A DNA stretch of 64,000 nt, taken from the NCBI GenBank assembly GCA_003586115.2, contig QVOM02000029.1, positions 27,197,737 to 27,261,736 of the forward strand, given 5' to 3'. Below, piece by piece: positions 22,756 to 34,608 of this stretch. The number at the start of each line of letters is the position of its first letter. Within the stretch, counting starts at the first letter, position 1. Under the pieces are notes generated by a model, which was given only the letters and a program-made list of their open reading frames with translations, did no database searches and was not told the origin of the DNA. This DNA comes from Salvator merianae (Eukaryota > Chordata > Lepidosauria > Squamata > Teiidae). The translations under genes were made by a program, and so were the position numbers.

Positions 22756-24535
22756 TTTTCTAATATTTGTCTTTTTGTGGCCCAGAGGTCTTCAGCCCTG
22801 GCTGCTCAGCTGAAGATCCTGAATCTTATAACCTACTTATGCCAGGTATGGAGATATTCTAACACCTAGAATATGACTGATGCAGTATAGGATTAATTTT
22901 TCTCATTCTCGTCATATTTATTGGGTTTGGGACACATTTTTGTAGCTTCTCAGCAGAGGCCTATCTAGTTTGCATGGCCCTCCAGCATATCACTCTGCTT
23001 CACTGTTTCCTCCAAGCTCCCCACCATTGGTGGAATGATGGTGGACCTCTGCTGCAGTAGTGCCTCCAAGAAAACTTTGTCAGAGTGCGCATTTCTTTGT
23101 GCGGAAGACTGATGAGTCGTTCCCGTGAAGTAGAAAAATAAACTCTGTGAGTAGCAGAGTTGACTACAAAGCTCAGTCTTTATTGTTGCTTAGTTCCATA
23201 GTAAAAATAGCTAAGTAGGATAAAATACAGTTGCACTGCACATTATGGTAGCAGTATTAGAATATCTTCAGTAAAGTAAAATCAGGAAACATGGTTACAA
23301 GAGTTGCATTCATTGTCACATAGTCACACATAATAATCAGCTCATAATGAATGAATGAAAGAAAGAATGAATATAGCATCCATCTATAAAGAACGCATAC
23401 AGCATCACATCATTGTTATTGTAATACATTGTTATTGAATAGATAAGCTCTCAAGCTAAGGTTCTCACGGATAGGAAATACTGTTATCTGTAACACACTA
23501 GCCATAACAATTCTATGAAGCTGGATGTTGTCTTACTTCAGTAACTTTCCATTCAGCATAAACAAAATAACCATAGTACAGGAAATAGGAAATTGTCAAG
23601 ACTAGAGAATACTGGCATTAGCTTATGGCTAATATAGAATCAATATTCTGACAAACTTCATTCATGGATTGAAGAAATTGGTCAGGTTTACATGTGAGAA
23701 CACCTCCCTAACAATTGATGGCACCTAGCAAACTTGGTTGAAGGGTATGGTAATCAGTCAGCACCTTGACTCCCTCCACATTATCTGATTGAGAAATAAA
23801 GAAGATTTTATACCAGCTGGAAAAAATTACAACCGAGTAGAGGAGCATCTTCTTTCCATGCAAAAGGTCCCAAGTACAGTCTCCAGCACCTTCCTAGAAA
23901 AGCTAATGGCAACTCTTTTCCATGTCATTGCTAAGAAGAATTCAGGGTTCTGTAGCTATCAGAATTTAAGATGTGAGGGCATGTTTACCATTTTATACTT
24001 AACACTCCTATATAGCAGTTAAGGTACCCAAGGAAGCAATGTTTTGTTTAATTTTTTTCTTTGGTTTATACTGCATTAGAGTTATCATTCCCCTTTAAAC
24101 ATTCAGCAGCTCAGATGTCCTTTTGCATCCCTTTACACCTATGCAGACCAGCTGAAAGCCTTATGAATTGAAATTCTAGGTAGAAATATTGAAACTTTTC
24201 CACCAATGCAATTAAAACTAATCTGGAAGTTTCCATACAATGTAGGTGGCTATGTAGGTGTGAAGTTAGCTAAAATATAAACCTGTCAGCTACTCAGAAG
24301 TTACAGAAATTGAAATCTCTTATGATTGGCATATGAAGTTATTATTGACGCAAATAACATTTCAGTTTTAAATAGAGCCATAACACATCCTTATATCATT
24401 CTGATCTTTAGCAGGAATGAAGCCATAAATCCAGAATAATAGAATTCTGGAGTATCACCACTTGTTAGGAGACATAAATAAATAGTATTTTCAGATTTTT
24501 TTAAAAAATCCATGGTTATCTTTTAAAAGTTGCAA
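22756..24535. other. Unassigned intergenic sequence
   Basis: No gene or repeat recognised. (GAAT)-rich runs occur near 23347-23380. Confidence 0.45.
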
Positions 24536-24775
24536 GTTGAGCTATGTTGTGATTGTTTTACCAGTTTTGCACGTTTTATACATTGGGTTGACACTGGAGG
24601 GTCAATGGAGAAAAGTAAAGGCCAAGGCACCTTGGGGTCATTTTTTTTTACTTCTATTGAGTTCATGGACATATTTTAAGGTTGCATTAATTTTAGTTTT
24701 TATTATTCTATTCTGTACACTGCCCTGAAACTAAGTGAAGGGGCGTATAAAAATCTTCTTAAATTTAAAAAGAAA
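24536..24775 (+). repeat. Probable LINE 3' end
   Basis: The final part, CTGTACACTGCCCTGAAACTAAG...GCGTATAAAAATCTTC, has the 'GCCCTGA...GGGCGGTATAAAAAT' form of reptile LINE tails, followed by an A-rich stretch. The upstream extent is a guess. Confidence 0.4.
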
Positions 24776-25224
24776 ATAATGGACATATCCCAGCAGATTT
24801 ATGTCCAAAGACAGAGAAGTGGTCCACCAACTCTTTTCTGGGAAGACAGAGAAAGTTTACAAACTCTTCTTATGGAAAGTTACCATGGATTGAACCTGGA
24901 CCCTTCTGTTTTCAAAGCAACAGCAAGACCAGTGAAACTATAAAAACAGCAACCATCTAGTTCTCCTACAGCATTCCAATTTGCCAAATTTTTGTTTTTT
25001 AAAAAACAGTAGAGGGTGATATTTGTTTTTGCTTAGTATTTTCAACACAACAGACCAGCAAACAGTTTAAAAATACTGTGGAAGGAATAAAACCTGGTTT
25101 AATGCTCAGTTGCCAACTATGAAGACAGCTGTCCTTCATCTTTGGCTGCTCTACATGTACCTACCCAACATCTCTTCACAACTGTGGTTGATGCTACATT
25201 CACATGTACCAAGAAGGTGGCTCA
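24776..25224. other. Unassigned intergenic sequence
   Basis: No gene or repeat recognised. Confidence 0.4.
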
Positions 25225-25345
25225 AAAGGGCCTCAGAGACAATAGAACATAGCGTTTGTGTTCTCATCCCATCTCTAACCTGCCTTTTCTAACCTAGAAT
25301 ATTCATGAGAAGGGTTGAGGTGCAGACTGGTGTGTGAACAATTGC
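25225..25345. repeat. Dispersed repeat, paired with 6013-6125
   Basis: Aligned over about 110 bp with 6013-6125, with shared ends CAGAGACAATAG and GTGCAGACTGGTGTGTGAAC. The family is unknown. Confidence 0.45.
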
Positions 25346-25376
25346 ACTTGAATTTGAAGAATAAAGAGGAAAGAAG

Positions 25377-25501
25377 CAGCGGTGGCCACTAGCTTTAAGG
25401 ACGGCTTTAACTACTGTGACAGTATGGAGGCCCCGCGAACAGCAATCACATGCTTTCTGCAGGTTACGAGCACCTGCCCTTAAAGCCAGTGGCCACCACT
25501 G
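25377..25501. repeat. hAT-type MITE, family A (125 bp)
   Basis: The ends CAGCGGTGGCCAC and GTGGCCACCACTG are inverted, with subterminal CTTTAAGG and CCTTAAAG. The flanking 8-mers GAAAGAAG (25369-25376) and GGAAGAAG (25502-25509) match at 7 of 8. The interior GGAGGCCCCGCGAACAGC is shared with the other family A copies. Confidence 0.85.
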
Positions 25502-25827
25502 GGAAGAAGCCATGTCAGAAGAAGAAGGGAATGGAGAAAACAGGGGGGGGCAAGAAATAAGAAATGTAAAAGAAACTTTCAAAGAAGGGGTTTCATCAAC
25601 ATTTAATAAACGAAGGCTACTTCTATTAATGTCTAATTATAAGCTTTATGTATTTTAAAATAATAATAATAAAGATATACACGCCCCAAAAAACAATCTC
25701 ACCTGTGAACCAGCTCTAAGCAGTGTCAGAGGGCCTTTTGCTTTTACTGCATATGAATGCAGCCTAAGGCTGCATTTAGACATTCCTTATTTATTCCACT
25801 ACATTTTGATATTCTGGAATGAAACAT

Positions 25828-25877
25828 GGATATTCCAGAATAAAGCATTCCCAGAAGTGCTTTATTCTGGAATATCC
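25828..25877. repeat. 20-bp perfect inverted repeat, 10-nt loop
   Basis: The left arm GGATATTCCAGAATAAAGCA (25828-25847) and the right arm TGCTTTATTCTGGAATATCC (25858-25877) are perfectly complementary. It sits in a non-coding region rich in diverged copies of the same ATTCTGGAAT motif, possibly part of a MITE. Confidence 0.8.
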
Positions 25878-26364
25878 AAATATAGCACAGTGAGTAAGTG
25901 ACATCTGGATGTAGCCTGCAATCCATGGCTCAGGCCTTGGAGGAAGACACACCACCCCAAAGCCTTGTATTGTTTTTTTGCAGCTGTAGACCAAGCAAAG
26001 TTTGGATTGAATGGAAACCCTATTTGCCTTACTTGTGAGGGAACTACTGCTACCTGCGTACTAAAGGATTGAATTGCACTGTACAAGGTTATCGGAATCA
26101 AAAATGATTTTCCATAGCTAATAAGTTTCTTTTCTTGGAAAAAATTCTATTCCAGATGCATGGATTTAGAAGTTCTTTAGCTCATTCACTAGAAAAGTTT
26201 GGCGAGGCTCTCTAATAACAAAATATATCATACAATATGATCCAGAAACACATTAAACCCAGTATCTATTGGTAACTGAGAAACATACCTGCAGAGCCAA
26301 ACTCAAGTAAGTTAATGACAAGCAAAGCCAGGTGAGAGGAAGGTGCCTCATTAAGACATTCAGG

Positions 26365-26950
26365 GAACAGTTACATGTACTTTTATGCAGAGGCTCTTGC
26401 AAACTGAGTTACAAATGAAATGGGAACTGTTTTTGCTGGGACTGACGGATGAAGTTTTAGAAAAGAATTGTGGAACAAAACTGCAATATATATTTACTGC
26501 GGCAAGAATATTATACACACAAGAGTGGAAGAATTTGTCATTACCTGCTACGGAAGACTGGTTAGTTAAGTTGTTGGACTTGGCAGAAATGGATAAGGTT
26601 AACATGTTTAGTTAGAGAAAAATCATTAGTTTCTTTTTTAAAAAACTGGGAACCCCTTATTGACTTTCTGTGTAAGAAAGAAAACAGTTAGTAGAGCCGT
26701 TTGAAGTATAAGGCATTTCAAATTATTAAAAGTAGTGTAGTCAAATAATTAACTGGGGGGAAATATAAACAGGAGTTCATATATAATCACTGAGGAAGAG
26801 ATCAGAAGTCACTTTAGTTACGTGTTTCTTTTTCTTTTCTTTTCCTCCTATTAGTTAGTATAGTTTTGTTTTTGTTTTCTTTTTATGTGTGTAATGCATT
26901 GTACTGTAACTTCTGTTTTCTGAAAAAATAATAAAATTCTTTTTAAAAAG
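26365..26950 (+). repeat. L1 3' end (ORF2 C-terminus and 3' UTR)
   Basis: The open frame at 26385-26612 reads KWELFLLGLTDEV, then YIFTAARILYTQEWKNLSLP and WLVKLLDLAEMDKVNMFS. This is the characteristic C-terminal end of L1 ORF2 ('W-LFLLG', 'TAARILYAQ-WK', 'EMDKL'). It is followed by a non-coding tail ending in AATAATAAAATTC (26928-26940), a polyadenylation-like end. The 5' part is absent. Confidence 0.85.
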
Positions 26951-27779
26951 ATTATTTATTGAGCAAATAACAATACATACAAACAGCTGTCAATACAAAA
27001 ATAGTCATTTTCTAGATAAAAACACACACAAAAACCCAACATCAACCCTTCCCCACCAGCCCCTACTAATTATCACAAAATACATTCCAAGTAACTCATT
27101 AGTTAATCCATTTTGTAATAAAAGCTTTTTCAGATATGTTCGTTTCCCTCATCATATAATTTCCATCTAACAGTGGAGTCACATCTTAGTAATATTTTCA
27201 TATTTCTTTTTCCCTCCCATTTCTGATTTTTGTGCTGTTATACAATCATTTACCCACAATATTTTGTATCTAACTCGTAATTTCATGTTTTCTAGATCTT
27301 TCCAATTTCTTCCCATAATTGTCTTTGCCATAATAATTGCTTCTGATATTTGAATAATGTTAGCATAGTCTTGGTAAAGATTAATAAAATTCTTTTTTTA
27401 AAACAAGATCCCTCTTTCAATGTCCTGTAGACTGGTCTGGGTGGCGGGGGCAACACTATGTATTGATAAACCACATTTGTACTCAACCAGTGCCGTCTGC
27501 TCTCAGATATTGCTAGAGAGATATGCAACACATTCAAGGTACAAAGAAAAGGCTGGACTTGTAGACATAGAGCTGCTAAGGGCAAAGACCTGCATGGAAC
27601 TTTCACATTCAAAAAAGTATATTTATTGGAACTCTTATTTGTGGCCCACTGAACATTTGTATGTTGCTCACATAAAACACTGTATGAACAATGCTTTTAC
27701 AGGAAAAAAAAAAACATTATTAATTTTAGAATTACTATCAATAGGACAGAATAAAGTAATACAGCAAGAAAAAGGATAT
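26951..27779. other. Unassigned AT-rich sequence
   Basis: A second AATAAAATTCTTTTTTTAAAA at about 27385 echoes the L1 tail at 26930, so part may be another L1 end. No clear coding frame is visible. Confidence 0.4.
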
Positions 27780-28178
27780 TTCTGCACTGAGGGTACAGTT
27801 CCGGATCTGTAGATCCAGATTAGGCAGGGGTTTGTCCCAATCTGTTGCAGACTAGCCTCTGCACCGGCTCCAAAGCTCACATGAGTTCCTGGTCTTGGAA
27901 TCCCCAAGTCACCAATTTTGGCAGTGCAGCAAGGCACATTGCCAAAATGGGTCACCCATGGCTCTAATATGTTGGTAGACCTCATTATTGAGGTCTACCA
28001 GTATTCCAAACCAGAAGCCATTTTGGGTCTCCTGATCCAGAATATACTCTGTCTCATGCAGACAGAGCATACCAGTGGCAGCTATTGGGTGTGGGGCCTC
28101 TCTAGTCTGCACTAGTGTATGGATAACAGAGGTGCAGAAGAGGAATACCGTCTGGACTAGGGGTAAGTGCAGAAAGCC
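27780..28178. repeat. Composite MITE, family B
   Basis: The ends TTTCTGCACTGAGGGTAC and GGGTAAGTGCAGAAAGCCCC are inverted. The interior phrases AATTTTGGCAGTGCAGCAAGG and GCCAAAATGGGTCACC form the family's internal palindrome around a CACAT core. Non-coding. Confidence 0.65.
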
Positions 28179-28390
28179 CCAAAGTAAAAACCTAATATCA
28201 AAGCTGGAGAGGATCAACACAATCATGATAAATTAGCCTTCAAAGGGAATGGTGCACTGAAGATAAGACCCTATCATCAGCTCTCTCACCTGCCACTACA
28301 TAATAGATGGTTGTTTGCCCATGAAACAAGTGGCACTTTTATATAGCTCTTGCAGGAATGTACCAGTTCAACCTTAAGTTGGTAAAAGTT

Positions 28391-28466
28391 GGAGGCCCCG
28401 CAAACAGCCATGGCACGCTTTCCGCAGGACGTGAACACCCGCCCTTAAAGCCGCCGGCCACTGCTG
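28391..28466. repeat. hAT-type MITE, family A, 5'-truncated
   Basis: GGAGGCCCCGCAAACAGCC through GCCCTTAAAGCCGCCGGCC and ACTGCTG matches the right two-thirds of the copy at 63. The left terminus is not visible. Confidence 0.7.
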
Positions 28467-29304
28467 TTCCTATGTGAAGCAAACTGAGAATTAAAAATAT
28501 ATGCCAAGAGTGCAATAATTTTAAAAATTGCCAAGCTCCTTAGCCAACCAAATTGAAAATGCCTTAGTCATTTAGACAGTGAGTTATTGGTTACTGGATT
28601 CCTAGCAAAAAAGACAGACTCAACCAATGCTTGCTACGCAACCACTTCCTTCCAGACAGGTGTGGTCCATGGGATGAGACCATGGGATGGGAGAGGTAGA
28701 ACAAACCTTTATTTTGCTTGCTAAATACATAAAGGTCATTTCATGCACCTGAATTCTATAAGTAATAAACATGCTTGTGTGAGCTGGTCAAAATAAAAAG
28801 AGTAAAACAAAAAAAGAGAGGAGGCAATTTTCCAGTTCTTTAATGAACACTGCTCCCTTCTCATGTTAACTGATTCATCTTTTAGGCAGTTTTATTTGTG
28901 GTTGCAAAAGGCCTCATGTTGCTATGCAGGGTTTTTTTTTTCTCACCACCTCCACGCCTGACAAGTTTGGCAGAACAAATTTATGCCACTATAAAAGAGC
29001 AAAAAATTGTCTGTGAACACTATACCGCTTACAAGCTGAGAGCCAAATGAAAATTGGAAATAATTTCACAGTGGTTCTTGAAAGCTGGGAACAGAATTTA
29101 AGGGATAGGTAAAGGCAATATTTTTTTACCTGTTGCATGCCCCAAGATCCTCATTACCTTCTCTATCCTATGCATAAGCTCTCTCACCTTGAAGAATGAA
29201 CATCCCACATTTGTTTCACTTTTAAATTATGCTACAGTGATAGTGACATTGCCCACCAGATGTAAATAAGCTTGTTATTCACGCAAATCCTAATCACTTA
29301 GGAA
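28467..29304. other. Unassigned intergenic sequence
   Basis: No gene or repeat recognised. Confidence 0.4.
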
Positions 29305-29720
29305 TCAACAAGGGACCTTCCCACACTTATCTGGGGCAGTTCTATTTCAGCAGGTCAGGAACAAACAATCAGTCCCAAGGCTGGGATTGATTGCTCTGGA
29401 CCAAAACAATGCCGTTTGCACAGGATACCATGTTCCAGCTCAGCCCCTGTGTTTGCCTGGAGCTTCCTTAAGCTTCAGAGCAGCCTGCATGAGCTCCAAT
29501 GGTCAGGAACAAAAGTTCTTGCCTTGGAGCCCTGGGAGGTCCATTTTAGCAGTGTGATAAGGTATGCCACCAAAATGCCCTCCTGTAACCGGAACACGGA
29601 GACATGTACTTTCTGCATATCTCCATGTTCCAGACTAGGCCAGGCTAGACACCAGTGGTCCTTGATATTAGTTGTAGGTGGGGCCCCACTAATGTGCTCA
29701 AGAAACACCTTTAGTGCACT
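29305..29720. repeat. Composite MITE, family B
   Basis: The left end reads GACCTTCCCACACTTATC. The body (CAGTCCCAAGGCTGGGATTG, ATTGCTCTGG, ACAATGCCGTTTGCACAG) matches the copy at 440, and GGTCAGGAACAAAAGTTC matches other copies. The right end is lost next to a LINE-tail-like AAAAGCGTGATAAAAAAA and the ATT microsatellite. Confidence 0.6.
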
Positions 29721-29767
29721 TTGAGTCAGCTTCGGCCGAGAAAAGCGTGATAAAAAAAACCAAGTTG

Positions 29768-29779
29768 TTATTGTTGTTG

Positions 29780-29834
<55 letters not shown>
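29768..29834. repeat. (ATT/GTT)n microsatellite
   Basis: About 22 trinucleotide units, first GTT and then ATT. They probably grew from a LINE tail. Confidence 0.9.
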
Positions 29835-30290
29835 TGAAAGACCCAATATCACTTTCAAAGCATGTAGCTACCTGCAGGCAGTGCTGCTTTTAGTAACTGT
29901 GGGACTGTTATTTTATCTATTCTTATGCCTTCCAAATATTTCTCAAATTTCTCTGGTATCATACTTAACATGCCAACAGTGACTGAAACTATTGTATTTG
30001 TTTGTTCTATTTCTCAAGCACAGTAATGTCATACATGATTCAACTGTTTATCTTATGTGAATTTAAAAATCCCAAAATATTTTAAGTGAATTTTTAATTA
30101 TCTTTTCTGGTTTATGTTGCCACCATCCCCCCCCCCCAAAAAATAATACGTTCTAATTTTGATTTCATTGTCTGTATTTGTCTACCAATTTAAATTCTAC
30201 TCAATTATTTTAAAAATGTAGAAATATAGACTCAAATAAAGAGTATTTCTAATATAGCTTAGTATAATTTCTGTACTGAAAACCTTTCAG

Positions 30291-30483
30291 CAGCAATGGC
30301 TTGTCATTTTAAGTGCAGGTGTTCGCACATCACTGGAAGGGGAGATCACTGGCCGCAAAAACATGCCTTTCCCTAGGCGGGTCTTGCAGCAGCTTGCGAT
30401 GGAAAAATGCAGACCCCACAGCCAGCAATCTCCCCTTCCAGTGACTCGTGAACACCCACGCTTAAAGTGACGAGCTGTCACTG
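30291..30483. repeat. hAT-type MITE, family A variant (193 bp), perfect 8-bp target duplication
   Basis: It is flanked by CCTTTCAG at 30283-30290 and 30484-30491, exact. Its ends CAGCAATGGCTTGTC and GACGAGCTGTCACTG are diverged inverted repeats, with GTGTTCGCA and CGTGAACACCC further in. The interior has its own inverted pair, CACTGGAAGGGGAGATC and ATCTCCCCTTCCAGTG, not found in the other family A copies. Confidence 0.85.
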
Positions 30484-30989
30484 CCTTTCAGATTCAAAAT
30501 TATACATAAGCAAGTATTTTAATTCACCTGGCATTGCTTCCAGTGCCCAATTACCAGATTGGTATCACTATTCATATTTTTTGCTACAGAATTTTTCAGT
30601 TTCAAGTTCTGATATTTTATTACTTTCTCCAGTTCTTTTTCTTCAGTTCTGTTACCTTCAGTATTGCCACATCTATGAACAAAGTGTGTTTCTTTTCTAC
30701 TACTATAATAGCAGGCATTGCTCTTGGACATATGTAGCAGGACCTCATACATGCAAATACATGTATGGGTTTTTGGACCATAGCTTGGAATGGAGGACAC
30801 CTGAAAGCCATCTTGGAGAAGCCTCAGGAATAAGAGTTCCATTTTGAAGTTTCTTTGTCAAGACTTCCCCTTCCAGCTGTTCCAGACTTCATTCACAAAA
30901 AGAAGAAACTGACAACAGGGTATTTTGCAACTAGCAAACACCAGTCTTTTGCGTCACCATGAAGACCTGCTTCTATTCTTAGCTTGCCA

Positions 30990-31089
30990 CAGCGTTGCCA
31001 AAATCAGCCAACTAATTATTCATATTTGGCTTTTCTTAGGCTTTTTCTATGGCGTGAATAATTACTTTGACTGATTTCTGGCAGCCCTG
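30990..31089. repeat. Short hAT-type MITE, family E (100 bp)
   Basis: The ends CAGCGTTGCCAAAATCAG and CTGATTTCTGGCAGCCCTG are inverted. The flanking 8-mers GCTTGCCA (30982-30989) and TCTTGCCA (31090-31097) match 7 of 8. The second copy at 55557 has a perfect duplication. Confidence 0.85.
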
Positions 31090-31097
31090 TCTTGCCA

Positions 31098-33038
31098 TTC
31101 TTAGTATTTTTCACACCTGGCACAACATCTTGGCAAGTAGTTAATGGTTTTATTATTCTGTTTGCTCCAGCTTTGCCATACTTGATTAAGTTACAGTCCT
31201 CCCCATCTGCATTAAACTTGAAAACATGCTGTTTATCTGTCTCACATTCCACCTTTGCTCACCACAACCAATTATTTTAAACTTTCTAGTTTCTGATTTA
31301 CCAGTCAAAAGTGCAACATTTCAATCCATTTTTTAGTCAATCCCATGTTTGTATCCTTTGGGACTTGATCCAAAGTGTATAAAACCCCTAAGTTTTTGCC
31401 CCACGTGTGTGTATTCTTTCCTCTCCTCATCTGCTGAAAACACTGTAAGGGTATCCTCTCCTCCCTTCAATATCTTGCTGAATACCATGTTGAAACTTGC
31501 AGAAAATCACTTGACACCAATAAAGAACATGCTATGAGATCATCTGTCCCATTCTGCTGAAGAGTTACAGACTACTGGCAACCTCCCCTTGCCTCATTCG
31601 TACTTCAGAGCCTTAAGAGTACTCCCTCCCTCACTGTCTGAGCTTGGGGGGTAGGGGAAACTTGTTGCTTCCTTCACCACCTCCTGCAGCTGAAGAAGGC
31701 CTCAGCTTCCCCTCAAATATTGCAGCCACTTTCTGCTGTCTTTCCCAAAGTTAGGAGCAGCTCCATGCTTCCTCTGTACCACTTTTGCACTGTTTCTCAG
31801 TAGCACTCTAGCTGAAATCACTGGGAAGAAACTTCCCATCTCTCCCTCTGGCTCCCAAGCACCCAGGGTTGGAGCTCTGCTGCAGACACAACAATCTCCA
31901 TCCACTGGTGCATGACGTCTGAGAGTTGGCTTGTCCATCCTTGGGCTTGTGGGCTGTGGACATATCCAAAGATCTGTGGTGGTATCCTTTTTGGCTCTGC
32001 TCTGTAGCCTCTGAACCTCTGAGCTATCAAGCTCTCAGCCACCCAGCAAAGAGCTGTGCACTCAGGGAGTGAGGATTGTGGAACGTTCCACTTTTCCCAT
32101 CCTCTCTTTGTTCTGCTGCCTTCCTCTTTGACTTCCAGGCCTCAGAGCACCCACTCTATTGAGTATTTGGTATCTGATCTATGTATGTGCAGAGATCTAA
32201 GAGCGAGAACTGTCTCCTCTCTTTGCTTTTTCTTTTTATCCTGGCAAAGTTTTTTTGAAGAGAAGATTTTGAGGGCGAGAACCACTTCTGTTGCCCCCTT
32301 GGTTTTTGTTGTTGTTGTTATTGTTTTTCTTAAAGCAGGGTGGTGGACCATAGGAATAGTTTGGGAGGAGGACATCATCTGGGATCCAAAGCCAAGACAG
32401 ACGGTACCTTGTGGGCAGAGTTAATTATTGGTCACACTGGGAGGAGAGCAGTGCCAGGAATGGGACCAGTTTAGAACCCTCTTAGAATCTCCTTTTTAGA
32501 CACTGGAACACAAGGCGCTATTAGAAACCCTCTCTATAGCCTTTTTCTGTGTTCAGTTTACTTGAGCTGACAGCCTGTAGAGGACTTGCTACAGTGTAAC
32601 TAGTGGAAGTCCATTAAAATACCAGAAGTGCACTCAGCTGTGTAATTCAGTTATCACCTCTAGCTTGCTTGTTACAATTTTACAGAATTCTAATCCTGAC
32701 TGACAATATAAACGGGATACCGTCCTTCTGTTTGCCTGACTGTGTTGCTATACTAATAAAACCCCACTGCCTTTCATTGCTGGCTGCTCAAGCCTCAGAA
32801 TAAAAGCGTCCTTCTATTTTTCTGTTTGTTCTAATAATGATTGTTGAATCTGCATTATTTCTGCCTTGGAACACCCTCCTTTTTTCCCTTTACTCCTGAG
32901 ACTCCATGCTGGCCAATTCTGTCTTTTGATTGGGAGTTCATGAAACCAAAAGCCCCATTTCGAATAGCAATTCCCCCAGTCAAACCAGTTTATTCCTTTT
33001 CATACCAAGAGTTTGTATTCTAAAATCACTCAGGATAG
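31098..33038. other. Unassigned intergenic sequence
   Basis: No gene or repeat recognised in nearly 2 kb. ORFs of 122 codons or fewer carry no motif. Confidence 0.45.
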
Positions 33039-33039
33039 T

Positions 33040-33071
<32 letters not shown>
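33039..33071. repeat. (ATG)n microsatellite
   Basis: About 11 ATG units. They create an artificial poly-Met frame. Confidence 0.95.
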
Positions 33072-33072
<1 letters not shown>

Positions 33073-33077
33073 ACTAA

Positions 33078-33425
33078 GCCCCTTTCCGCACCAAACTGCA
33101 TTTCAGGAAGGGGTCTAATTGTTTTCTGCACGCTATTGCTCCTCCCTGGAATGCTCCATCTACATGGATGGAGCATAGAATGTGACAGGGCATCCAAAAT
33201 GGTGCCTTATCCTGGTCTACTCATAGACCTTGACATTGTGGTCTACTGGCATGCTAGCAGGTCCATGAGGAACCTACTTCAGGAAGCACCACTGGAAATG
33301 CTGTCAGAAGTTGGTGTGCCACTGAAATGGGTCTTCTCAACAACTGTGAAGTTCTTGGACTTAGAAGTCTCTACACCAGCTCTGAGGGCTGGCACAACTT
33401 TCGAGGCCAATGATGTAGCCTAGGA
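33078..33425. repeat. Composite MITE, family B, diverged
   Basis: It begins AGCCCCTTTCCGCACC (compare AGGGCCTTTCTGCAC). It carries CATCTACATGGATGGAGCAT and CTGGTCTACTCATAGACCTTG, typical family interior motifs. The right end is not identified. Confidence 0.45.
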
Positions 33426-34059
33426 CAGGAGAGGCTTTCTGAGTGTAGATGACCCTATTGCATCCCAGCGGCAACCTGTCACAGCATGGGATGGGTTGTG
33501 TATCCCAGGCCAGGGCATCCCACCCTGGCCCAGGATGGAGGGAATGTAAAAATGGCTGAAGGCTTCCCTTATTGGTCCTTTACACAGAAACACAGATTTG
33601 GTCAGAAGGTTGTAACAGTCTGGCTACCCCTAAATGGTTGCTATTTTATAACCTATTAAATTACCTTAATTCATCCGCAGGGCATTCCAAAGTTTCAGAT
33701 GCAGAAGAGATTTCCCCACAGGGGAAAGTAGAACATCTGGAGTCAATACAGTAACTTGAGGGGTTCAGTTAAATTCAGCCAACCAATTTAATAATACAAA
33801 TATGATTGCAAGGAGTTTGATTTATTTTAATTAAAACTTCAGGGATGATGGAGGGATTAGGGAAAATGAAAAAAGACAAAGAATTGTTAGAAAGAAAAGG
33901 AAAACAAAGCACTGGTTTAGACAGACAGGAATTGTGTGTCTCGATACAAGTTGCTACCGGTATTGTGAGATGCAGAAAGCTAGAAAGCAATCATCATACT
34001 TTGCTCTAAAGCTCTTGCTTTGCAGCCTTCTAACCTTCAACTTATTCTCCTGCAAGCCC
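33426..34059. other. Unassigned sequence upstream of the TMEM74 promoter
   Basis: No gene or clear repeat. AT-rich until the sharp rise in CpG near 34060. Confidence 0.4.
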
Positions 34060-34407
34060 TTTGGATCTTGCTGAGTTTTGCCCGTCCCCGACTGAACTCT
34101 ACATTCTCTCTTTTTCCCAAAAGTAGCCCCCAGGTTTCCCCCATCTCCCTCCCTCTGTCTCGGGACCGACCGTATACGGTGCCTGGTGATTTTGTGCTGA
34201 GCCAGGAAAAGCTCTCTTTGCGGCTGCATATAACCTAAAGACCTTGCTTACGACTTTCCATGCGTCAAAGCTGAGTCGGCCGGCCGGCCTCGAAAATGAG
34301 TCCCGGCCGGGGTGAATCCCCATTACAGCCTCTAGCCCTGCTTTGAACCCCTGGCTTGCCTCGTTGGAACCCTCCGGTCCTTCTCCAGCGGCGGGCGAAG
34401 CAGCAAC

Positions 34408-34427
34408 ACTACATCTCCCAGAATGCA
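34408..34427 (+). promoter_or_regulatory. ZNF143/Staf-type binding site (ACTACATCTCCCAGAATGCA)
   Basis: The 20 bases ACTACATCTCCCAGAATGCA closely match the ZNF143/Staf promoter motif, whose general form is ACTACAATTCCCAGAATGCA. The site sits in the CpG-rich region about 200 bp upstream of the exon 1 donor, a typical place for this promoter-proximal factor. The match is seen directly. Binding, and the link to TMEM74 transcription, are inferred. Confidence 0.7.
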
Positions 34428-34429
34428 CC

Positions 34430-34608
34430 GGGGTGCTCCTCCCAGGCGGCGCATCCCAGGCCACTCTCTCCACCCGCCCTTCTAGCCCCAGGGAGGCACA
34501 GGCAGGACGAGAAGAAGCGTGGAAGGAGGCTACAAGTGCGCCTTCCACGAGAGTTGGAGGGAGCCGCCTGTCATGGACAGCGATGGATGCAAAAAGGCGG
34601 AAAAAAAG
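34430..34608 (+). other. TMEM74: TMEM74 probable non-coding exon 1 (start approximate)
   Basis: The 3' end is set by a good donor, AAG|GTAGGC, with GT at 34609-34610. The 5' end is a guess placed just after the ZNF143-type site. TMEM74 in mammals has a non-coding first exon and a coding second exon, and this arrangement fits. The exon contains ATG at 34573 in strong context (G at -3, G at +4). That ATG opens a 26-codon upstream ORF which reads through the splice junction and stops at 35625-35627 in exon 2. Confidence 0.55.

Noticed and set aside
29475..29858. 127-codon ORF with poly-Ile and Thr
   Set aside because: Translation of the (ATT)n microsatellite next to a MITE.
33013..33423. 136-codon ORF beginning with poly-Met
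   Set aside because: The Met run is an (ATG)n microsatellite, and the rest is a family B MITE.
34099..34548. 149-codon minus-strand ORF over the TMEM74 promoter
   Set aside because: It lies in the CpG-rich island where stop codons are scarce, has no family motif, and sits opposite the predicted promoter and exon 1.
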